Positions 36,332-45,379 of a stretch of DNA of 64,000 nt are shown here, one piece after another (the first letter of the stretch is position 1; each line of letters begins with the position of its first letter). This DNA comes from Butyrivibrio sp. LC3010 (GTDB lineage: Bacteria; Bacillota; Clostridia; Lachnospirales; Lachnospiraceae): the NCBI RefSeq assembly GCF_000424385.1, contig NZ_AUJU01000010.1, forward strand, positions 62,001 through 126,000. The letters are read 5' to 3'. The translations under genes were made by a program, and so were the position numbers. A model generated the notes under the pieces. It had not been told where the DNA came from. It did not search any database and saw nothing but the letters and a program-made list of their open reading frames with translations.

Positions 36332-37987
36332 ATGCCAAAGCTTGTTATAGAGGGAGAAGAAAGAGAGTATGAGAAGGGAACAACCTTCGAAGAAATAGCA
36401 AGGGATTATCAGGACAGGTATGATAACCAGATTGTTGCGGTGGTTTATGGCTCAAGGATCCGCGAGCTTATGAAAAAAGTGGATCGGGATGAGAATCTGA
36501 AATTCATAACCACATCGGATGAGATTGGTAATAATACCTACACCAGAACTGCGCTCATGATGCTTATTAAGGCGGTTCGTGATGTTTCAGGAAAAAAACA
36601 CCCTGCATTTACCAAAGTTGAATATAAGATTGGCAATGCGATTTACTGCAATATCAGAGGTGATTTCAAGGTTACTGAAACCTTCGCTGAGGAAGTGAAT
36701 AAACGAATGCAGGATATGGTAGATGATGCTTTGCCAATTTCCAAGAAGGGATATCCTCTTGCTGATGCTGTTGATATTTTTACAAAAGAGGGAATGGACG
36801 ATAAGGTAAGGCTTCTTCGCTATCGCAGAAGCTCAGAAGTTAATGTCTACAAGCTGGATGAATTCAACGATTACTTCTATGGATATATGCTGCCTAATAC
36901 CTCTTATGTAAAATGGTTCAAGGTAGAAAAATATCATGAGGGTTTGCTTTTACACCTGCCTTCCAGGCGGCATCCGGATGAGATAACTGAAAGTGAACCA
37001 AGGGAAAAGCTCTTTAATGAAATGGTTCGCTCCACTAAATGGGGTCAGATGATGGGAATAGATACTGTAGGTGATCTGAATGATGCTATCTGCAGAGGCG
37101 AATTTAATGATCTCATGCTGGTTCAGGAAGCACTTCAGGAGAGGCGTATCGGCGAGATAGCGCAGAAAATTTACGAGCGCAAGGGCGTTAAGTTTGTAAT
37201 GATTGCCGGACCCAGCTCATCAGGAAAGACTTCATTTGCCAACAGACTTTCAATTCAGATGAGGACCTATGGATTAAATCCGCATCCCATAAGCCTTGAT
37301 AACTATTTTGTTAACAGGGAAGATACACCTTTAAATGAGGATGGAAGCTATAATTTCGAATGTCTTGAGGCTCTCGATGTGGAGAAGTTTAATGAGGATA
37401 TGGTGGATCTTCTAGACGGGAAAAGAGTTGAGATGCCAACCTTCAATTTTGTTACCGGTAAGCGAGAGATGAATGGTGATTTCCTGCAGCTTGGGGACGA
37501 GGATGTTCTTGTAATCGAGGGAATTCACGGACTTAATGAGAAGATGAGTTATGCACTTCCGGCAGAGTCTAAATTCAAAATATATATCAGCGCATTGACT
37601 ACTCTTAGCGTAGATGCCCATAACAGAATTCCGACCACAGATGGACGACTTATCAGAAGAATTGTACGCGATGCCAGAACCAGAGGTGCATCTGCAAAGT
37701 ATACCATAGCCATGTGGGATTCTGTGCGCAGAGGTGAGCACCTTAATATTTTCCCTTATCAGGAGAGTGCAGATGAGATGTTCAATTCAGCGCAGATTTA
37801 TGAACTGGCGGTTTTGAAGCAATATGCTGAGCCTCTGCTTTTTGCCATCAGAAAAGATGAGCCGGAGTATTTTGAGGCAAAACGTTTGTTGAAATTTCTC
37901 GACTACTTTGTGGCTGTTGATTCACAGGCACTTCCCAAGAACTCCATAACAAGAGAGTTCGTAGGTGGCAGCTGCTTCAAGGTTTGA
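36332..37987 (+). CDS. TGS-domain nucleoside (uridine) kinase family protein
   Basis: 551 residues. Residues 1-60 are a TGS domain, about 70-250 resemble the threonyl-tRNA-synthetase second additional domain (with HEG-like and HPD patterns), and 280-500 are a phosphoribulokinase/uridine-kinase ATPase with P-loop GPSSSGKTS (about 293-301). This three-part arrangement is a known clostridial family annotated as nucleoside kinase; the true substrate is not certain. GGAGGG precedes the ATG. Confidence 0.9.
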   Translation: MPKLVIEGEEREYEKGTTFEEIARDYQDRYDNQIVAVVYGSRIRELMKKVDRDENLKFITTSDEIGNNTYTRTALMMLIKAVRDVSGKKHPAFTKVEYKIGNAIYCNIRGDFKVTETFAEEVNKRMQDMVDDALPISKKGYPLADAVDIFTKEGMDDKVRLLRYRRSSEVNVYKLDEFNDYFYGYMLPNTSYVKWFKVEKYHEGLLLHLPSRRHPDEITESEPREKLFNEMVRSTKWGQMMGIDTVGDLNDAICRGEFNDLMLVQEALQERRIGEIAQKIYERKGVKFVMIAGPSSSGKTSFANRLSIQMRTYGLNPHPISLDNYFVNREDTPLNEDGSYNFECLEALDVEKFNEDMVDLLDGKRVEMPTFNFVTGKREMNGDFLQLGDEDVLVIEGIHGLNEKMSYALPAESKFKIYISALTTLSVDAHNRIPTTDGRLIRRIVRDARTRGASAKYTIAMWDSVRRGEHLNIFPYQESADEMFNSAQIYELAVLKQYAEPLLFAIRKDEPEYFEAKRLLKFLDYFVAVDSQALPKNSITREFVGGSCFKV

Positions 37988-38010
37988 TCTTGCCGCTAAA
38001 TATGCAAAAC

Positions 38011-38047
38011 AAAAAGGAACTGTTTCATTAGAGCAGTTCCTTTTTTT
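38011..38047 (+). terminator. Rho-independent terminator after the nucleoside kinase gene
   Basis: AAAAAGGAACTG pairs with CAGTTCCTTTTT around an 11-base loop and is followed by seven T. Confidence 0.93.
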
Positions 38048-38115
38048 ACGCACAGATCCAGCTAAATAGCACATTTATATCTTAAAAAAGTGTATGTATT
38101 TAGAAAACAGCCACA

Positions 38116-38955
38116 TTATTGTATAAGAGCTTCAATATCTGAGAGTCTTACAGCTACTGTTTCACCTTTATTGGTTCCGCCTACAAGGATGCCTAAATAA
38201 TTGCCGCTTAGGTCAAATACACCGCCTCCGGACATGCCATGGTGGGCGTCGCATCTCACATATATCATCTTGTAGCCGTAGTCTGAAACCATAATGTTTG
38301 GGTTTATTACGGGGCCATACACATATTTTATGCCTATTCCTGTGTTACTTCCATAATAGTCATAGTGCTGCTTTTCTTTTGCATTGACCTGATGGTCTGA
38401 GTCAAGTGCGATTATGGTTTCGCCCTTAATCTTGTCAAAAGAGGGCATTACATCAGGGTTAATATTCACTGCACGAAGATTTATGAGGTTATAGGGATCA
38501 ATAGATGATGTATTAACGCTGAGTATGGCTGCATCGTAGGTTTCATCTGATGTAATAAGAGTTGCATCAGCAATTTTTCCATTGTAGAAAATTACAAAAT
38601 GATTGTCTGTTGAATCCCAGTTTTTAACCACATGCCCTGCTGTGATGATCAGTATCTGGTCTTTGTTTATGGAAAGAATATTGCCGCTTCCGTATTCTTT
38701 GCCAACCTGGACTTGAACAATGCTGGGGCGCTGGTTTAGGGCGGTAGCTATTATATCGCTGTCAGTATCAGATGAGGGAACAGTAAGTGGCGCTGTGAAA
38801 GCTCCGATGGATATCATGTCTTCTGCAATTTCGTTTGGCATAGGACCGTTGGCGTGGGCAGAAAGAGGGTATATAAGAAAAAAAATAAACACTACGATTA
38901 ATGTAATGCCTGTAGTATAAATTATTTTTATTGATGTCTTATTATTGGTATGCAT
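38116..38955 (-). CDS. Secreted or membrane-anchored trypsin-like serine protease
   Basis: 279 residues. An N-terminal hydrophobic segment (about 12-33, ending in SAHA) is a signal peptide or anchor. The chymotrypsin-fold triad is visible: His in ITAGHVV (about 107), Asp in TYDAAIL (about 143) and Ser in GMSGGGVF (about 243). No PDZ domain, so it is not HtrA-like. Its physiological substrate is unknown. It faces rnpB across 146 bases, which hold no other feature I can name. Confidence 0.85.
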   Translation of the reverse strand: MHTNNKTSIKIIYTTGITLIVVFIFFLIYPLSAHANGPMPNEIAEDMISIGAFTAPLTVPSSDTDSDIIATALNQRPSIVQVQVGKEYGSGNILSINKDQILIITAGHVVKNWDSTDNHFVIFYNGKIADATLITSDETYDAAILSVNTSSIDPYNLINLRAVNINPDVMPSFDKIKGETIIALDSDHQVNAKEKQHYDYYGSNTGIGIKYVYGPVINPNIMVSDYGYKMIYVRCDAHHGMSGGGVFDLSGNYLGILVGGTNKGETVAVRLSDIEALIQ

Positions 38956-39101
38956 TTTAAGATTATTAAAGATTGCTTTTTATAAACATTATGAATATGC
39001 ACTGTGTGAATTCTACATGTCTATGTACTGCATGATCTGTATATAGCAGGGCAACTCGTATTATCAGGAACAAGACCCTAAATGACCATGAATTTGTTTT
39101 T

Positions 39102-39454
39102 ATGTATGAGCAGGCCTGTAAGCCGGGTTATGTCGAGAATGATCATCTATCTAGGACTGCCGTTACCGACAGCCTCAAGCGACCCACCTGAAAACGGACC
39201 GGGCCGGCCCATAGTTTTCTTTTTGGTCTTGCTTCGGATAGGGTTTACATGGCTACAGATGTTACCATCTGCACGGTGGTCTCTTACACCGCCTTTTCAC
39301 CCTTACTCATAAAGAGCGGTTGTTTTCTGTTGCACTTTCCCGGGAGTCACCTCCGCCGGACGTTATCCGGTATCCTGCCCTACGAAGCCCGGACTTTCCT
39401 CACCCGCGCCCTTACGGGACTTGCGGCCGCGATCATTTGTCCTGCTCATACATA
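39102..39454 (-). ncRNA. rnpB: RNase P RNA
   Basis: On the minus strand the P4-region signature GAGGAAAGTCCGGGCT is present, followed by GGTGACTCCCGGGAAAGTGCAACAGAAA and, near the 3' end, ACATAACCCGGCTTACAGGCC. P1 is formed by TATGAGCAGG at the 5' end and CCTGCTCATA at the 3' end. About 350 bases, bacterial ribozyme that matures tRNA 5' ends. A TTGACA (39485-39480), 16 bases, TAAAAT (39463-39458) promoter lies directly upstream. Confidence 0.97.
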
Positions 39455-39457
39455 GCA

Positions 39458-39485
39458 ATTTTAACAATGTAAAAAATATTGTCAA
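39458..39485 (-). promoter_or_regulatory. rnpB promoter
   Basis: TTGACA, 16-base spacer and TAAAAT on the minus strand, ending a few bases before the P1 stem. Confidence 0.7.
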
Positions 39486-39530
39486 GGGCGACACGAAAAC
39501 TTAAGAAATTCTTAATTTGAAAAAAATCAC

Positions 39531-39559
39531 TTGATAAGAAAAGTCAGGTGTGATATATT
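39531..39559 (+). promoter_or_regulatory. Promoter and leader of the surface-protein gene
   Basis: TTGATA (39531-39536), 17 bases, TATATT (39554-39559). The leader of about 95 bases includes CGGCAATCAGCCG and CGGAGTTTCTCCG hairpins; AAAGGCGG precedes the start. No known riboswitch core is visible. Confidence 0.65.
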
Positions 39560-39661
39560 CCTTGCTTGTCGGCAATCAGCCGATAGCAGTCCGGAGTTTC
39601 TCCGAGACGAATTCCATTTTTTTTACCAGATTATTTTTATGAAAGGCGGTTTTTATTTTTT

Positions 39662-42622
39662 ATGAGACCAATTAAACAAAGTAACTCGATGAAAGAGCTA
39701 TTGAAGAAGCTCAAGCGTCACGATACCCTTGTGTTGGCATCAGGCGTTATAGCAACAACTTTATTATGTGGAGCATTCGTCTATGTGACAACACCGGCTA
39801 TCAGCGCTGATGCTGCCAAGCAGGAGGTCAGAAGGGACTCTCTCGGGGTACAGAAAAAAGCAAGCTCACAGTTAAAAGAGATAGAAGATTATCTTGAAAA
39901 ACTGGATAAAGTTGTGACAGAGAGCAGCAATCTTGTACAGGAGATTCAGACTGTTCAAAATGAGCAGAAGGAGCTGACTGAAAAGACTCTTGAAAGAGAA
40001 AAGACTCTGTCAGTAGAAAAAGACACTCATACTAAGACGGAAAAGGAAACAAGTACTGACTCATCAAAGGTTGTTGAAAGTATAAACGGCCTTGATAAAG
40101 ATCTTAAACTCATCCATTCGGAAATATCTTCCACAAGCGAACAGGTTAAAAAATTAAAGGAAAGCATGGATAAGGGCGGAAATACTGATGCCAATAAGGA
40201 TAAGGAAAGTTTTGCCCAGATAACAAATGCACTGGATGATATTAAAAAGAGCTGCGATAAGTCAGGCTCAAACGCTTCCGGAATTATTGAGCAGATTAGA
40301 GATATTAAAACTAATAATACAGATACTGAAAAGAAGACTACTGAATCACTTCAGACAATAATAAAGTCACTTGAGAAGGTTGACACAAAGGAAAACTTAA
40401 CCAAGCTTGAAAATGATCTCAAAATAACTCAGACCACATATATCAACATGCTTTCAGATGTTTCAAAGGATGTAGGTAAAACCAATGACAATGTAAAGAA
40501 AGTCAGGGAATCTGTTAGCAAGGTAATGGACAGAGTAGGAGATGTGGACAATAACATAAACAAAGTCCGTGATGTTCAGGAAACTACTAATAGTAAGGTG
40601 GATGATGTTCGCGGAACCCAGAACGTGACAAACAGCAAAATTGATGATGTCCGAGGAACACAGGATACAACCAACAACAAAATCGATGATGTCCGAGGAA
40701 CACAGGATACAACCAACAACAAAATCGATGATGTCCGAGGAACACAGGATACAACAAACAACAAGATTGATGATGTTCGTGGAACTCAGGATACAACAAA
40801 CAACAAGATAGATGATGTCAGAGGAACTCAGAATGTAACAAATTCCAAAGTTGATGAAGTCAGAAAAGCCCAGGATGAAACAAATTCAAAGGTGGATGGT
40901 ATTCGCGGGACCCAGGATGAGACCAATTCAAAGGTCGATAATATCCGCGAGGTTCAGGATGTTACAAATGATAAGATTGATAAGGTCAACGAAAACCTTA
41001 ATGAAACTAATTTAAAAGTTGATGATGTTCGGGAAACTCAGAATGTCACGAATGATAAAGTTGATAAAGTCCACGATACTCAGAATGAAACAAATTCAAA
41101 GGTGGATGAAGTTCGGGAAAACCAGTATGGTACAAATGGAAAAATTGATGAAGTCCGCGTAGCGCAGGAAGGGACAGACAGCAAAATTCAGGATGTTCGC
41201 AATGCTCAGGATGGTACAAACTCAAAGATAGATGATGTTAAGAATGCGCAGAGCGGCACAGACTCAAAGATTGATGAAGTAAGGAATGCTCAGGCTGGAA
41301 CGAATTCAAAAATCGATGAAATCAAAAGAAGCCAGAGCGGAACAGATGGCAGGATTACTACAATTGTCAGAAATGTTGATACTGTAAGCGCCGATGTCGC
41401 AAGCATGAACAAAAGTCTTTCTGAAATGAAAAGCAAGCTGGAAAATAATGAAAAACAGATGAAACAGCTTGCTTCAAGGCTTGACCAGGTTTTTCAATCA
41501 TCGGGCAGTAATCGTAGTAAACTGGCATCCATACTGTCCGATCTTGGTGGCTACAATGCTCCAAAGGATGCAACTATCAGCTCATTAATCGGGAAGATAA
41601 ATCTTATTCCTGCAGCAGTTATAAAAGCAGGGACTAAATCATGTGAATATCATAATCATACTGATGGAAAAAATACTATTAAAGCCGAGACCTGCAATCA
41701 TTCAGGTGGCTGTTTTACTGTAGCCGTCAATCATAAACATACACTGGCATGTTACAACGATAAAGTGGTATTTATATACACACCGAAGGTCAGAGTATTA
41801 AATGCAGGAGGAAAGTCAGATGTTATCACTACAAATCCTAAGTATGGAGATGAAATAGAATGCTGTGAATGTCACAAGCAATTACAATCCTTGAATGGAC
41901 ACACGCATACGGCAAGGACTATAGGTGAGGCACAGCAAAAGGGTACTAACGTCATTGAAAAAAATGAGAAGGTACTTATATGCAATAAGACAGATAAAAC
42001 ACCGGAGTATTGGATTCCGAACTGCGGTTATACAAGTGGTCAGATTACCAAAATGACCATAACTTATCCCAAAAAGTACAATATCAATCCTAATGTCTTA
42101 TTATCCAAAATAGCAGTAGCAGGTGACAGAGAAATTGATAAGAGCCTGTTTGATTTTGACATGGACGGCTATAGCGACTCTGAGGCAGATATTGACTATG
42201 AATACTCAGAGGAAGATAATTATGATCCATTTGAGGGTTTGATACCTGAACAAAATGATAATCAGTGCGAAGAACAAAATAGTGAATCTGAGGATAATAT
42301 TAAAAATGATGAAGCTGTGAGCGACGGTAATACCAATGAATCTGAGGTTGTGCATAGTGAGGAAAATGTTGATGTAAATGCTGCAGACTCAGGGACTACC
42401 GGAGATGGGGATAGCGCTGATTTAAAAATGGTAGACCCCGGAACCCCGGCTGAAGAAAATAATTTGGATATAAATGCAGATGTTCCCGGGACTCGAAAAG
42501 AAGAGAATAATCCGGAAGCTGATGCCGGTGAAACTCAATCTGAGGTTAGCAGCGGTGAAAATATGGAAACTGTCAAATTTAATATTGGTGACTTGGACTT
42601 TGATAATGATATATTGCCCTAA
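39662..42622 (+). CDS. Large coiled-coil surface protein with 14-residue tandem repeats and a Cys/His-rich domain
   Basis: 986 residues. A basic N-terminus and one hydrophobic segment (about 28-50) suggest a signal anchor. Residues 60-298 are charged coiled coil. Nineteen tandem 14-residue repeats (299-564; consensus IDDVRGTQDTTNNK) follow, i.e. two heptads each with a polar Gln/Thr layer. A second coiled coil (575-630) leads to a domain of about 150 residues with ten or so Cys and many His (HNHTDG, HKHTLAC, ECCECHK, HTHTAR), likely metal-binding. The tail (about 820-986) is acidic low complexity. No LPXTG motif. Family not recognised. Confidence 0.8.
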   Translation: MRPIKQSNSMKELLKKLKRHDTLVLASGVIATTLLCGAFVYVTTPAISADAAKQEVRRDSLGVQKKASSQLKEIEDYLEKLDKVVTESSNLVQEIQTVQNEQKELTEKTLEREKTLSVEKDTHTKTEKETSTDSSKVVESINGLDKDLKLIHSEISSTSEQVKKLKESMDKGGNTDANKDKESFAQITNALDDIKKSCDKSGSNASGIIEQIRDIKTNNTDTEKKTTESLQTIIKSLEKVDTKENLTKLENDLKITQTTYINMLSDVSKDVGKTNDNVKKVRESVSKVMDRVGDVDNNINKVRDVQETTNSKVDDVRGTQNVTNSKIDDVRGTQDTTNNKIDDVRGTQDTTNNKIDDVRGTQDTTNNKIDDVRGTQDTTNNKIDDVRGTQNVTNSKVDEVRKAQDETNSKVDGIRGTQDETNSKVDNIREVQDVTNDKIDKVNENLNETNLKVDDVRETQNVTNDKVDKVHDTQNETNSKVDEVRENQYGTNGKIDEVRVAQEGTDSKIQDVRNAQDGTNSKIDDVKNAQSGTDSKIDEVRNAQAGTNSKIDEIKRSQSGTDGRITTIVRNVDTVSADVASMNKSLSEMKSKLENNEKQMKQLASRLDQVFQSSGSNRSKLASILSDLGGYNAPKDATISSLIGKINLIPAAVIKAGTKSCEYHNHTDGKNTIKAETCNHSGGCFTVAVNHKHTLACYNDKVVFIYTPKVRVLNAGGKSDVITTNPKYGDEIECCECHKQLQSLNGHTHTARTIGEAQQKGTNVIEKNEKVLICNKTDKTPEYWIPNCGYTSGQITKMTITYPKKYNINPNVLLSKIAVAGDREIDKSLFDFDMDGYSDSEADIDYEYSEEDNYDPFEGLIPEQNDNQCEEQNSESEDNIKNDEAVSDGNTNESEVVHSEENVDVNAADSGTTGDGDSADLKMVDPGTPAEENNLDINADVPGTRKEENNPEADAGETQSEVSSGENMETVKFNIGDLDFDNDILP
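40556..41353 (+). repeat. Nineteen 42-bp tandem repeats inside the surface-protein gene
   Basis: Units 3-6 encode identical peptides and are almost identical in DNA (40640-40807), while the outer units are diverged. This pattern suggests recent expansion at the centre of an older array. The reading frame is kept throughout. Confidence 0.92.
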
Positions 42623-42681
42623 ACTGTAGAAATATTTGCGCTGATATTGGTTGTTATAATAGCTAAGGCTAACTGAAAATC

Positions 42682-42709
42682 TTGACATCTAATTGTGGCT
42701 GGCTATAAA
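42682..42709 (+). promoter_or_regulatory. Promoter of the CobW GTPase gene
   Basis: TTGACA (42682-42687), 16 bases, TATAAA (42704-42709). I could not make out a clear Zur-type operator around it. Confidence 0.6.
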
Positions 42710-42772
42710 ATATGCCTTGTACGATATAGAAGTTTGTGCACATTCTAATAGAAAGAACGGAGTGTGATTAAG

Positions 42773-44146
42773 ATGACAAAGATTGACATTATATCCGGCT
42801 TCCTTGGCGCAGGGAAGACGACACTTATAAAAAAACTTCTGAAGGAAGCGCTTGCAGGTACTAAAACAGTACTTATCGAGAATGAATTTGGCGAAATCGG
42901 AATTGATGGTGGCTTCTTAAAGGAGTCAGGCATTGATATCAGAGAGATGAATTCAGGATGTATCTGCTGTTCTCTTGTGGGAGACTTTGGAACATCCCTT
43001 AAGGAAGTAATGGATACATATTCTCCTGAGAGAATTCTGATTGAGCCCTCAGGCGTAGGTAAGCTTTCAGATGTTATGCGCGCTATCCAGAATGTAGCTG
43101 ATGGTGAGGATGAGCTTTCCATGAACAGCGCAGTAACAGTTGTTGATGTCAGCAAGGCTAAGATTTACATCAAAAACTTTGGCGAATTCTTTACAAACCA
43201 GATTGAAAATGCAGGAACCATTCTTCTTACAAGAACAGATAAGGCAGATTCTGCTAAGATTGAGGCTGCTGTAGAACTTATCCGTCAGCATAATCCTAAG
43301 GCTACAATCATCACAACACCTTTGGATCAGCTTGATGGTAAGGAAATACTTGATACCTTCGAGGGCAATCATGACCTTGAGGCTGAGCTCTTAAAGGAAG
43401 TTCTTGCACAGAAGGCTGATGAGCATCATCATCATCACGATCATGGTTCAGAGAAATTTACTGATGAAGAAGGCGTAACTGTTTACAGAGCACATAAGCA
43501 TGATCATGACGAGGATGAACATGACCATGAACACCATCACGATCATGATGAGCACGATCACGAGCATGAGCATCATCACGATCATGATGAGCACGATCAC
43601 GAGCATGAGCATCATCACGACCATGATGAGCACGATCACGAGCATGAGCATCATCACGACCATGATGAGCATGATCACGAGCATGAGCACCATCACGATC
43701 ATGATGAGCACGATCACGAGCATGAGCATCATCACGATCATGATGAGCACGATCACGAGCATGAGCATCATCACGACCATGATGAGCACGATCACGAGCA
43801 TGAGCATCATCACGATCATGATGAGCATGATCACGAGCATCACCATCATCACCACGATGCTGATGATATTTTCACCAGCTGGGGAATGGAAACTCCTGCT
43901 AAGTATAACAAGGAAGAGATTGAAGCAATGCTTTCAAGACTCGAAGAAGAGGAGAACTTCGGTGTTGTACTTCGTGCAAAAGGAATGGTTCCCAATGAGA
44001 ACGGCGGATGGATTGAATTTGACTATGTTCCCGGTGAACCTGTTGTGAGAGATGGTGCAGCTGATGTTACAGGTAAATTCTGTGTAATAGGCGCTGAGCT
44101 CAATCAGGACAATCTTGAAAAATTGTTCCGTAGAAAAACTGTATAA
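42773..44146 (+). CDS. CobW/COG0523-family GTPase with long His-rich metal-binding segment
   Basis: 457 residues from the ATG at 42773; the in-frame GTG at 42764 is too near the GGAG. P-loop GFLGAGKTT (residues 8-16), metal motif GCICC (about 62-66), SGVGKLSD and LTRTDKAD for guanine binding. Residues 220-364 contain a His/Asp/Glu-rich region dominated by eight 13-residue repeats, then a CobW C-terminal domain. COG0523 proteins are zinc (or other metal) chaperones or insertases; cytoplasmic. The His region should bind many metal ions. Confidence 0.93.
   Translation: MTKIDIISGFLGAGKTTLIKKLLKEALAGTKTVLIENEFGEIGIDGGFLKESGIDIREMNSGCICCSLVGDFGTSLKEVMDTYSPERILIEPSGVGKLSDVMRAIQNVADGEDELSMNSAVTVVDVSKAKIYIKNFGEFFTNQIENAGTILLTRTDKADSAKIEAAVELIRQHNPKATIITTPLDQLDGKEILDTFEGNHDLEAELLKEVLAQKADEHHHHHDHGSEKFTDEEGVTVYRAHKHDHDEDEHDHEHHHDHDEHDHEHEHHHDHDEHDHEHEHHHDHDEHDHEHEHHHDHDEHDHEHEHHHDHDEHDHEHEHHHDHDEHDHEHEHHHDHDEHDHEHEHHHDHDEHDHEHHHHHHDADDIFTSWGMETPAKYNKEEIEAMLSRLEEEENFGVVLRAKGMVPNENGGWIEFDYVPGEPVVRDGAADVTGKFCVIGAELNQDNLEKLFRRKTV
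43532..43843 (+). repeat. Eight 39-bp tandem repeats encoding a His-rich metal-binding array
   Basis: The encoded unit is HHHDHDEHDHEHE; the last copy is modified to HHHDHDEHDHEHH. Copies differ mostly by silent C/T changes. Confidence 0.95.
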
Positions 44147-44176
44147 GAGTAGTATTGTTTCGATGATAAATCTAAT

Positions 44177-44201
44177 ATCCCCCGCTTTATCAGCGGGGGA
44201 T
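44177..44201 (+). terminator. Strong GC hairpin between the two CobW-family genes
   Basis: ATCCCCCGC and GCGGGGGAT pair around TTTATCA. Only TTT follows, so termination may be partial and allow some expression of the second gene. Confidence 0.65.
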
Positions 44202-44261
44202 TTGGACATTTGGAAGGAGTCTGCTTAGGATTTAATGTTTGGAAGGAAAAGAGAAAAGAAA

Positions 44262-45203
44262 ATGAAACCAGTATATGTAATAAATGGATTTCTTGACAGT
44301 GGCAAGACAGATTTCTTTAAGTATACACTGCAGCAGCCATACTTTAAGACCAAAGGTGAAACTCTGCTTATCGTATGTGAAGATGGTGAGAATGAATATG
44401 ATGAGAAATTCCTTGCTGCTACAAATACCATTTTAGAAAAAATAGAAGATGAAGAGGATTTTACTCCTGCAACTCTTATGGCTCTTGAAGCAAAATACGA
44501 TCCTGAAAGAGTGCTTATTGAATATAATGGCATGTGGAATTTTAAGAATTTCCGTATTCCGAAGGCATGGAGACTTGAGCAGCAGATTACAATAATTGAT
44601 GCATCAAGCTTTGAACTGTATTTCACTAATATGAAATCATTGCTTTCAGAACAACTTAGAAATTCAGAACTTATTCTGTTCAACAGATGTGATGGAATCG
44701 AGGATCTTGCTACCTTCAAGAGAAATGTTAAGGCTATCAATCAGAAGGCAGATATTATTTTTGAGGACATGAATGGAGAAGTTGATGTTACTCTTGATGA
44801 GGACCTGCCATTTGATCTTAATCAGGATCCAATTGAACTTAATAACTTTGGATATGGCATGTTTTATCTTGATGCCCTTGAGCATGTAGATCGTTATGAT
44901 GGTAAGAAAGTTAAATTTACAGCTATGGTCGCAAAGCCTTTTGATATGGCGGACAATGCATTTGTTCCGGGAAGAATGGCTATGACCTGTTGTGCAGAGG
45001 ATATGCAGTTTTTGGGATTTAAGTGTGAATATGACAAGGCTTCAGAGCTTAAGGAAAAAGAATGGATAAATATCACGGCTGAAGTAAGAAAAGCCCTTGT
45101 TCCTGAGTATGAGGGAGTAGGAGCGCTGCTTAATGTTGTTGAGCTTGAGCATACATCAGAGCCCAAAAATCCTGTTATAGATTTTTCAAATCCTAATGTA
45201 TAG
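44262..45203 (+). CDS. CobW-like GTPase fused to a YcgQ/DUF1980-like C-terminal domain
   Basis: 313 residues from ATG 44262, which puts the P-loop strand at the N-terminus (VINGFLDSGKT, residues 5-15) as in other CobW proteins; ATG 44235 is an alternative giving nine more residues. The CXCC motif of its neighbour is absent. From about residue 205 the sequence (GRMAMTCCAEDMQFLGFKCE and following) resembles the C-terminal part of the YcgQ/TIGR03943 family, proteins genetically linked to zinc-responsive CobW genes in Bacillus. It probably handles a metal together with the upstream GTPase. Confidence 0.75.
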   Translation: MKPVYVINGFLDSGKTDFFKYTLQQPYFKTKGETLLIVCEDGENEYDEKFLAATNTILEKIEDEEDFTPATLMALEAKYDPERVLIEYNGMWNFKNFRIPKAWRLEQQITIIDASSFELYFTNMKSLLSEQLRNSELILFNRCDGIEDLATFKRNVKAINQKADIIFEDMNGEVDVTLDEDLPFDLNQDPIELNNFGYGMFYLDALEHVDRYDGKKVKFTAMVAKPFDMADNAFVPGRMAMTCCAEDMQFLGFKCEYDKASELKEKEWINITAEVRKALVPEYEGVGALLNVVELEHTSEPKNPVIDFSNPNV

Positions 45204-45357
45204 GTTGTTGTTTTTCTTCAGAAAAACAACAACCGTACTGGACCAGGTCCTCGCAAAGCGAGGGGCGTGTCCTGCGGAACGCAGGATTCTTGTGGGCGAT
45301 TACCTTATTGCCCACAAGAAGTCTTTTGTTGTTTTTCTTCAGAAAAACAAAAACCGT
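45204..45357. repeat. Structured intergenic element, copy 2 (TGGACCAGGTCC core)
   Basis: Hairpin GTTGTTGTTTTTC/GAAAAACAACAAC, core 45235-45323 with CTCGC-AAA-GCGAG, CCTGC-GGAAC-GCAGG and TTCTTGTGGGC...GCCCACAAGAA, then a second copy of the first hairpin plus CCGTAC. Relative to 36108-36260 most stem differences are paired changes. Lies between convergent genes. Confidence 0.8.
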
Positions 45358-45379
45358 ACAAAACAAAAGTAATAAAAAA

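Noticed and set aside
40556-41353. Possible CRISPR array from the regular 42-bp repeats
   Set aside because: The repeats are contiguous without spacers and keep an open reading frame with a clear heptad pattern, so they are coding minisatellite.
43448-43855. Minus-strand 135-residue Met/Val/Ile-rich frame
   Set aside because: It is the shadow of the His/Asp/Glu repeat on the other strand; no start signal and no independent support.
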